From Bacteroidales bacterium (GTDB lineage: Bacteria; Bacteroidota; Bacteroidia; Bacteroidales; Paludibacteraceae): a DNA stretch of 64,000 nt. Below the pieces are notes generated by a model. It ran no database searches. It saw only the letters and a list, made by a program, of their open reading frames with translations, and was not told where the DNA came from. Where the stretch lies: contig SUXD01000003.1 of assembly GCA_015061145.1 (NCBI GenBank), positions 56,144 through 120,143 of the forward strand, given 5' to 3'. The first letter of the stretch is position 1. Each line of letters begins with the position of its first letter. The position numbers and the translations under genes are program-made. Positions 49,812-58,704 of the stretch are shown here, in pieces.

Positions 49812-52250
49812 TTATTCCTGAAAATAAACTCTTTTTACGCGTTTCGAAATGCCAGTCAGTATTTCGTAGGAGATGGTGCCGATGCTTTCTGCCATTTTTT
49901 CGATGGAAATGTTGTCGCCAAAAATCTCTACGGTGTCGCCTGCTTTGGCGTCGATGCCTGTGATGTCCACCATGGCGCAATCCATGCAAATGTTACCGAT
50001 GATGGGCGCGATCTTGCCGTTTATCATCACTTTGCCTACGCCGTTGCCTAATTTTCGGTTCAGTCCGTCGGCATAACCTACGGGAATGGTGGCTGTGCGC
50101 GAATTGCGCGTCAGTTTTCCTTTTCGGCTGTATCCTACAGTCTCGTTGGCAGGCACCTCTTTTATTTGCAGTATGGTGGTTTTCAGCGAGCAAACATTGC
50201 GTAAGGTGTGTCCAATGGCGCTCATGCCGTAATGTCCGATACCCAGGCGCACCATGTCGAACTGGTATTGCGGGAAACGCTCTATGCCAGGCGAATTGAG
50301 GATGTGACGCAGAATCTTGTGCTCGAATGCGTCGGTCAGTTTTTCGCTGAAAGCCTTGAACCGTGTCACTTGTTCTTCTGTGAAGTCGTCAAATTTGGGA
50401 GAATCGGCACCTACCAAGTGGGAGAATACCGAACGGATTTTTACATTATTTTGCGATTTTATGCGTGCAATAAGTCTGTCTGCTTCGTCGGGCATGAAGC
50501 CTAGCCTGTGCATTCCAGTGTCCACTTTGATGTGGATGGGGTAGTCTGTCATTCCTTGTCGTTCGGCTTCGGTTATAAAGTCTTCCAGCAATTCAAAACT
50601 GTAAATTTCGGGTTCGAGATGATGTTCGAAAAGCAGCGGGAAACTGTGTTTCTCTGGGTTCATCACCAAAATAGGCATGGTGATGCCCTCCGACCGCAGT
50701 TCGGCGCCTTCATCTGCCACGGCTACGGCCAGAAAATCGCATTTGTTCTGCTGCAGTGCGATGGACACTTCATTCGAACCGCTTCCGTAAGCGTTGGCTT
50801 TCACCATGCTTACTATTTTTGTCTCGGGCTTCAGGCGTGATTTGAAATAGTTGAAGTTCTCTATCAGTGCGGTAAGGTTCACTTCCAGCGTTGTCTGGTG
50901 CAGAATAAACTCTAGCGTGCGCGAGATGTTTTCAAATTGGAATTTGCGTGCGCCTTTCAGCAGGATGGCTTCGTTTACGAATTTGGCGTTGCTCTGCAGA
51001 AATTCGTTGGTAGTGCCGAAAAAGGCGTTGTCAAATTTTTCAAACTCTTTTTTCTGCGAAGAAATTTCAGAGCCGATGCCAATGATGCGTGTCACGCCTT
51101 TGTTTTTGAGCAAATGCGCAATATTTCCGTATAGTTCGGCGTTCCCGAGTCCGCTTTGCTCAATGTCCGAAAGGATGACAGTTCTTTTGCGGTTTTTATT
51201 GATGTTCTGTTGCTGTAGAAAGTCCAGCGCAATGCTCAGCGAACTAAAATCGGAGTTGTAACTGTCGTTGATAATGGTGCAGTTGTTCACACCGCGTTTC
51301 ACCTCCAGGCGCATAGCTACGGGTTGCAGGTTGCGGGTGGCGTTTTGGATGTAAGTGATGTCGAACTTCATCAGTATCATGGCGGCGATGCAATGAATGG
51401 CATTTTCGATGGAAGCGGCATCAGAAAACGGAATGTGGAATGTGTTTTTCTCCTTGTGGTAAAAAATGGTAATGTCTGTTCCATCCGCATTGCTGCTAAT
51501 GTCGGTTATCTGCATGTCGGCATTGCTCGATTTGCCCCATGTGAATTTTTTGTTATGCAGTTCGCTTTGCTCCACGCAAATGTCTATCAACTTGTTGTCG
51601 ATAGAGTAGATGACCGTTTCGCTGTTACAGAATAGTTTCAGTTTTTCGAGGCATTTCTCTTTCATCGAGACGAAATTCTCTTGATGCGCTTCGCCGATAT
51701 TGGTGAATATGCCGATGGTGGGTTTGATGATTTTCTCGAGTTTTGTCATTTCGCCCGGTTGCGAAATGCCGGCTTCGAATATGGCGGTTTGAGTGTCGCT
51801 GTCGAGTTGCCATACAGAGAGTGGAACGCCTATCTGCGAGTTGTAACTGCGTGGCGAGCGGACGGTCTTTCGCTCGTCATGAATCATTTGCGCCAGCCAT
51901 TCTTTTACAATGGTTTTGCCGTTGCTTCCGGTTATGCCTATTACTGGTATATTGAATTGCTGCCGATGATGCGCCACCAGTTTTTGCAAGGCGTCGAGCG
52001 AATTTTTCACTACCACAAAATTGCACCCGATTTTTTCTTCGGGCAAGTTCTCCACCACAAAGTTTCTGACACCTTTCGCAATGAGTTCTCCGATGTAGCG
52101 ATGCCCGTCGTTGCGTTTTGTTTTCAAGGCGAAAAACAATGTTTCTTCAGGAAAAGAGAGGGTGCGGCTGTCGGTTATCAGCCATTTTATGCTATCGTTT
52201 CCGTTTCCTTGAAGTGTGCCGATAATGCTGGCGATTTCTCTGATGGTCAT
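49812..52250 (-). CDS. MurF-alanine racemase fusion protein
   Basis: An 812-residue bifunctional enzyme. Residues 1-450 are MurF, which adds D-Ala-D-Ala to UDP-MurNAc-tripeptide: Mur ligase P-loop GITGSNGKT (residues 105-113), then AIFEAGISQPGEM, INDSYNSD and ILSDIEQSG. Residues 455-812 are PLP alanine racemase: Lys484 in SMVKANAYG, DTGMHRLGF, the barrel, and the second base Tyr in VGYADGLNRKL with the phosphate motif RLGIGHYG. MurF-Alr fusion is common in Bacteroidota and couples D-Ala supply to its use. The ATG at 52250 is used because an upstream TTG lies in a -7 box. Confidence 0.95.
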   Translation of the reverse strand: MTIREIASIIGTLQGNGNDSIKWLITDSRTLSFPEETLFFALKTKRNDGHRYIGELIAKGVRNFVVENLPEEKIGCNFVVVKNSLDALQKLVAHHRQQFNIPVIGITGSNGKTIVKEWLAQMIHDERKTVRSPRSYNSQIGVPLSVWQLDSDTQTAIFEAGISQPGEMTKLEKIIKPTIGIFTNIGEAHQENFVSMKEKCLEKLKLFCNSETVIYSIDNKLIDICVEQSELHNKKFTWGKSSNADMQITDISSNADGTDITIFYHKEKNTFHIPFSDAASIENAIHCIAAMILMKFDITYIQNATRNLQPVAMRLEVKRGVNNCTIINDSYNSDFSSLSIALDFLQQQNINKNRKRTVILSDIEQSGLGNAELYGNIAHLLKNKGVTRIIGIGSEISSQKKEFEKFDNAFFGTTNEFLQSNAKFVNEAILLKGARKFQFENISRTLEFILHQTTLEVNLTALIENFNYFKSRLKPETKIVSMVKANAYGSGSNEVSIALQQNKCDFLAVAVADEGAELRSEGITMPILVMNPEKHSFPLLFEHHLEPEIYSFELLEDFITEAERQGMTDYPIHIKVDTGMHRLGFMPDEADRLIARIKSQNNVKIRSVFSHLVGADSPKFDDFTEEQVTRFKAFSEKLTDAFEHKILRHILNSPGIERFPQYQFDMVRLGIGHYGMSAIGHTLRNVCSLKTTILQIKEVPANETVGYSRKGKLTRNSRTATIPVGYADGLNRKLGNGVGKVMINGKIAPIIGNICMDCAMVDITGIDAKAGDTVEIFGDNISIEKMAESIGTISYEILTGISKRVKRVYFQE

Positions 52251-52268
52251 AATGTCAGTTTGTTTTTT

Positions 52269-52276
52269 CAAAATTA
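52269..52276 (-). promoter_or_regulatory. -7 box of the murF-alr gene
   Basis: Minus strand TAATTTTG, perfect consensus, 19 bases before the ATG at 52250. An in-frame TTG at 52271 falls inside it. Confidence 0.55.
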
Positions 52277-52456
52277 TAACAAAAACGGATTGGTTGTACC
52301 AGAAAAAAGATAATTATTCCGCTAATGTAACAAATTCGGCGCAGGGGAATGTTAGAAACTGTTTTCTATGTTGCAGAAAACATGATTGTGATGAAAGTTT
52401 TTTTACATTGTTAATAATTCGTTTTTCAAAAATATTTATTCGTATTTCAATTTCAT

Positions 52457-52464
52457 TACCTTTG
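52457..52464 (+). promoter_or_regulatory. -7 box of the TonB-dependent receptor gene
   Basis: TACCTTTG, perfect consensus, only eight bases before ATG 52473 and 14 before ATG 52479. Transcription would start almost at the initiation codon. Confidence 0.55.
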
Positions 52465-52472
52465 TAAATTGA

Positions 52473-54884
52473 ATGAGAATGCGAATTTTTATATATGTGC
52501 TTTTGGCGCTGTTGTCGTTTGCGGCAAATGCCAAGGTGAGGGTTTACGGCTATATCACCGATGGCAATCGCGAACCGATGGCCTATGTCAATGTTTCGGT
52601 ATTGCACCGTCCTGTCGGCACTGTGACGAACGACAAAGGATACTACGACATGGAGGTGGAGAAAGGCGATACGATAGAATATTCCTATGTGGGGTATCAT
52701 ACTGTCAGTTTTGTGCAGAAACAGTCGCAAGGAGTGTTGCAAAAGAATGTGCGCATGGAGATGAATGCCGAAGAACTGTCGGCAGTAGAGGTGCGCGAAT
52801 TTCGCCGTCAGACTTCGGGCAGCGAGTCGATAGATGTAAGCGATGTCCGCCTGATGACGGGTGTGTCGGGGGGGATAGAAAATTTGCTGACCACTATGGC
52901 TGGAGTCAACTCTAACAACGAACTCAGTACGCAATATTCGGTGCGTGGCGGAAGTTACGATGAAAATATGGTGTATGTGAACGGCATAGAGATTTACCGT
53001 CCGTTGCTCATCCGTTCGGGGCAGCAAGAAGGACTCAGTTTCGTGAATACTGATTTGGTGGAGAGTGTGTCGTTCTCATCGGGAGGATTCGATGCGCAGT
53101 ATGGCGACAAAATGTCATCGGTGCTTGACATCAAGTACAAGAAACCAGCTGCGTTTGAGGCTTCGGAAGCGGTGAGCCTGTTAGGGGCGTCAGCCCATGT
53201 AGGAGCAAGCAGCAAGAAATTCTCGCAAATTTATGGCGTGCGTTACAAAACTTCGCGCTACTTGCTCGGTTCGCTTGATGTGAACGGCGAGTATGACCCG
53301 AATTTCATTGATTTTCAGACTTTTTTGAATTATACGCCTACAGAGCGATGGGAGTTGTCGTTCTTGGGCAATTTCTCACAAAACAGTTATCGTTTTACGC
53401 CCGAAGACCGCAAGACTTCATTCGGAACCATGTCTGAAGCCAAATCGTTTACCGTATATTTCGATGGTAGAGAGCGCGACTTGTTCCGTACGGCCTTTGG
53501 CGCTTTGACGGCCGACTATAAATTGGACAATATGAAATTAGGGCTCACGGCTTCGGTGTTCAATACCGATGAGCGTGAGACATACGATATTTCTGGTGAA
53601 TATTGGCTGAGCGAACTTTTGGTTACGGGCGACGAAGGAGAGTCGCTTGGCATTGGTCGCTATCATGAGCATGCGCGCAATTCGCTGAACGCTACGGTTG
53701 CGGCGCTCTCGCATCATGGCGAATGGAGCAAGGAGAACAGCAGACTTTCGTGGGGTCTTACTTTTCAGCATGAGGATATAACGGATAAAATAGGAGAGTG
53801 GGAAAAACGTGACTCGGCAGGATATTCCATGCCGCACGATCCGTTGCAGGTAAGGATGTTTTACAATTTGAAATCAGACAATGCGCTTTCGTCCAATCGT
53901 TTCATGGGGTTTGTGCAGGAGCGTTATCAGTATGCTTTTCTCAAGGGTACGCTCACAGCGACGGCTGGCGTGCGTTTCAATTATTGGGATTTCAACGACG
54001 AACTGACGGTGAGTCCGCGTGCTTCGGTAAGTTTCATCCCCGAATGGAAATCGGACTGGAATTTCCGCTTTGCCACTGGTTTGTATTATCAAGCGCCATT
54101 CTATAAGGAGCTTCGTTATGAAATGCCCGACGAACATGGCAACAATTTTGTGCATCTGAATCGCGACATAAAATCGCAGCAAACCATTCATTTTATTTTG
54201 GGCACAGACTATTATTTCCGGGTGGCGACACGTCCGTTCAAACTTACGATGGAGGCCTACTACAAACTGGCGCCGCGCTTGACGCCATATCAGGTGGATA
54301 ATGTGACGGTACGCTACTTCAGCAAGGAGGAATCGAAAGGATATACGATGGGATTTGACGCCAAATTGTTTGGTGAGATGTTGCCAGGAAGCGATTCGTG
54401 GATAGGCTTTTCGCTGATGCGTTCGCGCGAGGATGTGAAAGGCGATGTGGATGCGAATGGCAACAGTGTGGGATATATTTCGCGCCCTTCGGAGCAGCGG
54501 TATGCCGTTACGCTTTTCTTTCAGGATTATTTCCCGAACAACCCAAAATACAAGGTTCATCTGAAGTTTGTTTGGGCCGACGGATTGCCTTTCGGACCGC
54601 CTAACAGCGAACGTTATGAAGCTATTTTCCGAGCTCCGGCGTATCGGCGTGTGGATATTGGCGCTTCGCGTTTGCTCACCAAGAGTCAGGATAAATTTAT
54701 GGAAAAGAAAGCGATGCGGCATATCCAGAATATCTGGCTTACACTGGAGGTGTTCAATTTGCTGAATCTGAAAAACACAAACTCATATTATTGGGTTTCG
54801 GATGTATACGGACATCAGTATGCAGTGCCTAACTATCTGACAGGAAGACAGTTTAATGTGAAATTGATGATAGACATAAAATAA
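52473..54884 (+). CDS. TonB-dependent outer-membrane receptor
   Basis: An 803-residue receptor. A signal peptide (RMRIFIYVLLALLSFAANA) is followed by a carboxypeptidase-regulatory-like beta-sandwich (residues 22-100: VRVYGYITDGNREPMAYVNVSVL, DKGYYDMEVEKGD, YVGYHT), a plug (residues 115-225, RGGSYDENMVYVNGIEIYRP and SGGFDAQYGDKMSSVLDI) and a 22-strand barrel ending in NVKLMIDIK. There is no SusD-type partner nearby, so it is not a typical glycan-uptake pair; iron, cobalamin or another ligand is possible. ATG 52479 is an alternative start. Its own promoter is divergent from murF-alr. Confidence 0.9.
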   Translation: MRMRIFIYVLLALLSFAANAKVRVYGYITDGNREPMAYVNVSVLHRPVGTVTNDKGYYDMEVEKGDTIEYSYVGYHTVSFVQKQSQGVLQKNVRMEMNAEELSAVEVREFRRQTSGSESIDVSDVRLMTGVSGGIENLLTTMAGVNSNNELSTQYSVRGGSYDENMVYVNGIEIYRPLLIRSGQQEGLSFVNTDLVESVSFSSGGFDAQYGDKMSSVLDIKYKKPAAFEASEAVSLLGASAHVGASSKKFSQIYGVRYKTSRYLLGSLDVNGEYDPNFIDFQTFLNYTPTERWELSFLGNFSQNSYRFTPEDRKTSFGTMSEAKSFTVYFDGRERDLFRTAFGALTADYKLDNMKLGLTASVFNTDERETYDISGEYWLSELLVTGDEGESLGIGRYHEHARNSLNATVAALSHHGEWSKENSRLSWGLTFQHEDITDKIGEWEKRDSAGYSMPHDPLQVRMFYNLKSDNALSSNRFMGFVQERYQYAFLKGTLTATAGVRFNYWDFNDELTVSPRASVSFIPEWKSDWNFRFATGLYYQAPFYKELRYEMPDEHGNNFVHLNRDIKSQQTIHFILGTDYYFRVATRPFKLTMEAYYKLAPRLTPYQVDNVTVRYFSKEESKGYTMGFDAKLFGEMLPGSDSWIGFSLMRSREDVKGDVDANGNSVGYISRPSEQRYAVTLFFQDYFPNNPKYKVHLKFVWADGLPFGPPNSERYEAIFRAPAYRRVDIGASRLLTKSQDKFMEKKAMRHIQNIWLTLEVFNLLNLKNTNSYYWVSDVYGHQYAVPNYLTGRQFNVKLMIDIK

Positions 54885-55253
54885 TTATGAATTTTGAATT
54901 AAGAATTAAGAACCGAAGGAAAATATATAGGAGTTACGAGTTACAAGTTACTCTGACACAGACTCAGACGCAGACGCAAGAATAACTCAGAAATCAGAAA
55001 TAACATTCACTGACCGAAGGGAAGTAAACAACGTTCATTGAGCGCAGCGAAATAAATTAGAAACTTAGAAACTTAGAAACTTTGACATTGACATTGACGC
55101 AGACATTTAGCTTTCAACTCATACATAAATACATTATACATGACAATTGAAATTGTCAAATTTTCAAACCAGAAATCAGAAGCGAGAAGCTACTTTATAC
55201 TTTATACTTTTAACTTTTAACTCAAATCTAAACAACTAAGCAAATACAAACTT
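54885..55253 (+). repeat. Intergenic patch of short repeats between the receptor and Sel1 genes
   Basis: This 369-base stretch has no gene that I can see. It contains two copies of the TCAYTGASCGAAGGGAA-type core (55007 and 55035), TTAGAAAC octamers (three in a row near 55056), six-base GACATT/GACGCA units, AGTTAC octamers and ACTTTATA/ACTTTTA units ending close to the Sel1 gene. The same words are found between proS and rnpB. The short hexamer GACGCAGAC occurs in both. Function unknown. Confidence 0.75.
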
Positions 55254-56315
55254 ATGAAACGAATACTATTAATATTACTGTTGTTTTGTGGCGCTGCCGT
55301 GAGTGCGCAAGAAATGACAGATGAAGACTTTCCGACGCAATTGGCCAAAGCCAAAGCAGGCAATGTGGCGTCGCAAGGCTGGGTTGGTTCGTACTACTTT
55401 GTCAATGGCGATTATGAGAATGCGGTGTATTGGAGCAAAAAAGCTGCCGATGCTGGCAATTATAGCGCACAGTTGGATATGGCAATAGCCTACGAGCGTG
55501 GCGAAGGCGTAGAAAAGGACCTGCAAAAAGCGTTTGAATATTACAGCAGTTCTGCCAAAGGCGGTGATGTGAGTGCCATCTACATGCTTGGTGTATATTA
55601 TCATACAGGCGAAGTAGTAAAGCAGAATCTGAAAAAGGCGCGAAATTATTATAAAATTGCCGCTTATAATAAACTTGCGGTGGCGCAATACAGGTATGCC
55701 AGATTCTGTTTGGCCGGAGTAGGCGGGAAAAAAGATTTCGAAGAAGGAGTAGGCAGTATGCAATTGGCTGCTCAACAAGGATTTAATCCTGCTATTGTCG
55801 ATCTTGCCGTATGGTACACTTATGGGTATTTTGTGGAACAGAATGAGGAATTGGGAATCACGCTTTTTGAACTTGCCGCCAAGCAAGGTTCGCAGGAGGC
55901 GCAGATGTTTCTTGGTGAATTTTTCTTTTCAGGCAAACATGGATGCCCTAAAAGTTATGCCGTATCTGCCCAATGGTACGAAATGGCTATGGAAAACCAA
56001 GATAAAGATGTGAAACTCTCGTCGATAGCCAATAATCTTGCTTATTGCTATGCCTACGGCGACGACAATCTGCCTCAAGATTTTCAGAAAGCGCACCAGA
56101 CTATAGATAAGGCAATAGAAGAAGAACCCGATGAAGCTAATCTGTACGACAGCAAAGGTGAATTTTACCTGATGCAAGGTGACAAAGAGAATGCGCAGAA
56201 AATGTGGAACAAGGTGATGGAATTAGCCCCGGATTTCTCCAAGGAAACTCCGCTGTATAAATCATTGTACGAAAACGGCGGTGTGTATGTCGGAAAAGAT
56301 AAAAGAGCATATTGA
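55254..56315 (+). CDS. Secreted Sel1/TPR-like repeat protein
   Basis: A 353-residue protein with a signal peptide (ILLILLLFCGAAVSAQ). Repeats of about 36 residues follow the Sel1 pattern: ASQGWVGSYYFVNGDYENAVYWSKKAADAG, AQLDMAIAYERGEGVEKDLQKAFEYYSSSAKGG and similar up to residue 260, then a TPR-like end (NLYDSKGEFYLMQGDKENAQKMWNKVMEL). Sel1 repeats form superhelical binding scaffolds. No partner is evident; the outside location suggests envelope protein assembly or binding. It starts just after the repeat patch, and a two-copy 14-base repeat follows it, before uvrD. Confidence 0.85.
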   Translation: MKRILLILLLFCGAAVSAQEMTDEDFPTQLAKAKAGNVASQGWVGSYYFVNGDYENAVYWSKKAADAGNYSAQLDMAIAYERGEGVEKDLQKAFEYYSSSAKGGDVSAIYMLGVYYHTGEVVKQNLKKARNYYKIAAYNKLAVAQYRYARFCLAGVGGKKDFEEGVGSMQLAAQQGFNPAIVDLAVWYTYGYFVEQNEELGITLFELAAKQGSQEAQMFLGEFFFSGKHGCPKSYAVSAQWYEMAMENQDKDVKLSSIANNLAYCYAYGDDNLPQDFQKAHQTIDKAIEEEPDEANLYDSKGEFYLMQGDKENAQKMWNKVMELAPDFSKETPLYKSLYENGGVYVGKDKRAY

Positions 56316-56326
56316 TTTGACGACTA

Positions 56327-56354
56327 ACTTTAAACTTTTCACTTTAAACTTTTC
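56327..56354 (+). repeat. 14-base direct repeat, two tandem copies, before uvrD
   Basis: ACTTTAAACTTTTC occurs twice in tandem, ending six bases before the uvrD TTG start. It is the same unit, inverted and with one base changed, as the repeat at 34331-34358. Confidence 0.7.
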
Positions 56355-56360
56355 ACCCAG

Positions 56361-58667
56361 TTGTTATCATCATTAAATAAAAGTCAGCGCGAAGCGGTAG
56401 AATACATTGACGGCCCTTCGCTGGTAATTGCAGGTGCAGGCTCAGGTAAAACAAGGGTTATCACCTACAAAATAGCGTATCTTATACAAAAAGGGCTGCC
56501 TGCGTATCATATTCTGGCGCTCACTTTCACCAACAAGGCGGCGCGCGAAATGAAAGAGCGTGTGGCGCAGCTTATTGATGCCCGATCTGTGCGCGGATTA
56601 TGGATTGGCACATTCCATTCCGTGTTTTCCAGAATACTTCGTGCAGAGGCGGAAAAAATCGGTTATACATCCAACTATACGATATACGATGCAGACGATG
56701 CCAAAAGGCTTGTGTCAACCATCATTAAGGAGAAAAATCTGGACGACAAGAAATATAAAGCATCATACATTGCATCCCGCATCTCGAATGCCAAAAACTC
56801 GCTTGTCACACCGTCAATCTATGCCAACAAGTCCGATTTGCTGAAAGCTGACCGCTACAATGGCATTTCGCAGTTTTATGAGGTATATCAGTTGTATTGC
56901 CGTCGTTGCAAAGAGGCGAACGCGATGGACTTTGACGATTTACTGCTCAATATGTGCGTATTGTTGCGCGACCACGAGGATGTCAAACAGAAATATCAAG
57001 ATATTTTTAAATACATATTAGTAGATGAATACCAAGATACGAATATGGTGCAAAGTTACATTGTGAAGCAACTCACCAACGAAGCCCGTCGCTTGTGTGT
57101 AGTGGGCGACGATGCGCAGAGCATTTATTCGTTTCGGGGCGCCAATATTCAGAATATTTTACGGTTTCAGGATGATTTCAGCAATTGCAGGGTGTTCAAA
57201 CTGGAGCAGAATTACCGTTCGACACAAAATATTGTGGATGCCGCCAACAGTCTGATAAAAAAGAACAGGTCGCAACTGTTCAAGAATGTGTATTCTGAAA
57301 ACGAAAAGGGTGCGCCGCTGAAAGTCATCGAAAACTATTCTGACCGAGACGAGGCAGAAACCGTGAGTGATGAGGTGGCGCGACTGCATCGTAACCGCCA
57401 TCAGTACAGCGAAATGGTTATTCTGTATCGTACGCATGCGCAGTCGCGTGTATTCGAAGAGGCTTTTCTCGAACGAAAAATTCCATATCGCATCTATGGC
57501 GGACTGTCGTTCTATCAGCGCAAGGAGGTGAAGGATGTGCTGGCGTATCTGCGTCTGTCGGTGAATCCGCGCGACGATGAGTCGTTCAAGCGTATCATCA
57601 ATTTCCCGAAACGGAATCTGGGCGACACCACCGTATCCAAACTGGTGCTGTATGCCAACGAGCACAACATGCCGTTGCTCGATGTGGCGTGCAACATTGC
57701 CGATTGTGATATAGACCTTAACAATCCTACGAAAAAACGGATATTCGACTTTGCGCAGATGATGTTGCGTTTTAAGGAAGAAAAGGAGCAAAAGAATGCC
57801 TACGAATTTGCAGAATCGCTTATCAGAGAAATTGGCATCATGGAGGCGCTGAGCGTAGCCAAGACGACAGAAGAGATTGACCGCAAAGAAAATGTGGAAG
57901 AGCTGAAAAGCGCCATTATGGAGTTTTGCAAAAGAAAGGCCGAAGAAACCGATGATGCGAATGTCTCTGTCGAAGATTTCCTTTCGGAGGTTTCGCTGCT
58001 TACGGATATGGACAAGACGGAAAATGACGATAACGCCGATTTCGTGACACTGATGACCATTCATGCCTCTAAATGTCTTGAGTTTAAGGATGTGTTTATT
58101 GTAGGCGTAGAGGAAACTTTGCTGCCTTCGTGCAACGATCCGGAAGAACTCGAGGAAGAGAGGCGTCTGATGTATGTGGCCATTACGCGCGCCAAAGAAA
58201 ACTGTTTTATCAGTTATGCAAAAAAACGTTTCCGCAACGGACAACTGAATTTCAGCAAACCTAGCAGATTCATTTCGGATATTGACGAGAAATATTTGGA
58301 TTTGCCTTTGTCGTACAAGTGGGATGCGGAAAAAGAAGGCACATTTTTCAACGACTCGTTCCGTTCGGGTGAGTACACGGGCGATTCTCGCTACATTTCC
58401 GAAGAAAAATCGTTAGAGCCGTTTAAAGCGGCGCGTCCGCGAAAAATGATAAGCATGGACAATATACAAAACGCTAAACCATCGGGTACGCATTATAAAT
58501 CTGCCGACGGATTGTCGGTGGGAACAAGGATACACCACGACCGTTTTGGCGACGGAACGATTCTGGAACTAGAAGGCGAAGGCGACAGCCGAAAGATGCG
58601 CGTTGATTTCGGCGACAATCAAGTGCGTCAATTGCTCTTGAAATTCGCAAAATTTACAATACTTTGA
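56361..58667 (+). CDS. UvrD/PcrA-type ATP-dependent 3'-5' DNA helicase
   Basis: A 768-residue superfamily 1A helicase for repair and replication restart. Walker A is VIAGAGSGKTRVITY; also LALTFTNKAAREMKER (Ia), LVDEYQDTN (II), VGDDAQSIYSFRGA (III), EQNYRST (IV), and YVAITRAKENCFISYA (VI). It ends in a Tudor-like domain (SVGTRIHHDRFGDGTILELEG) typical of PcrA. Motif V is odd: TIHASKCLEFK, with Cys572 (TGT) where nearly all UvrD/PcrA have Gly (SKGLEF). Start is TTG 56361; an in-frame stop lies 13 bases upstream, so no ATG is possible for the conserved LNKSQREAVEY start. Confidence 0.93.
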   Translation: MLSSLNKSQREAVEYIDGPSLVIAGAGSGKTRVITYKIAYLIQKGLPAYHILALTFTNKAAREMKERVAQLIDARSVRGLWIGTFHSVFSRILRAEAEKIGYTSNYTIYDADDAKRLVSTIIKEKNLDDKKYKASYIASRISNAKNSLVTPSIYANKSDLLKADRYNGISQFYEVYQLYCRRCKEANAMDFDDLLLNMCVLLRDHEDVKQKYQDIFKYILVDEYQDTNMVQSYIVKQLTNEARRLCVVGDDAQSIYSFRGANIQNILRFQDDFSNCRVFKLEQNYRSTQNIVDAANSLIKKNRSQLFKNVYSENEKGAPLKVIENYSDRDEAETVSDEVARLHRNRHQYSEMVILYRTHAQSRVFEEAFLERKIPYRIYGGLSFYQRKEVKDVLAYLRLSVNPRDDESFKRIINFPKRNLGDTTVSKLVLYANEHNMPLLDVACNIADCDIDLNNPTKKRIFDFAQMMLRFKEEKEQKNAYEFAESLIREIGIMEALSVAKTTEEIDRKENVEELKSAIMEFCKRKAEETDDANVSVEDFLSEVSLLTDMDKTENDDNADFVTLMTIHASKCLEFKDVFIVGVEETLLPSCNDPEELEEERRLMYVAITRAKENCFISYAKKRFRNGQLNFSKPSRFISDIDEKYLDLPLSYKWDAEKEGTFFNDSFRSGEYTGDSRYISEEKSLEPFKAARPRKMISMDNIQNAKPSGTHYKSADGLSVGTRIHHDRFGDGTILELEGEGDSRKMRVDFGDNQVRQLLLKFAKFTIL

Positions 58668-58668
58668 T

Positions 58669-58676
58669 TATCTTTG
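58669..58676 (+). promoter_or_regulatory. -7 box of pyrK-pyrD
   Basis: TATCTTTG, perfect consensus, two bases after the uvrD stop and 29 before the pyrK ATG at 58705. Confidence 0.55.
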
Positions 58677-58704
58677 AAAGATTTGAAGAAAAACACTAGA
58701 TATT

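Noticed and set aside
53874..54722. A 282-residue open frame antisense to the TonB-dependent receptor
   Set aside because: It is Arg/His-rich with no recognisable family and lies wholly inside a well-supported receptor gene.
57159..58244. A 361-residue open frame antisense to uvrD
   Set aside because: It is a coincidence of codon bias; every helicase motif is on the plus strand.
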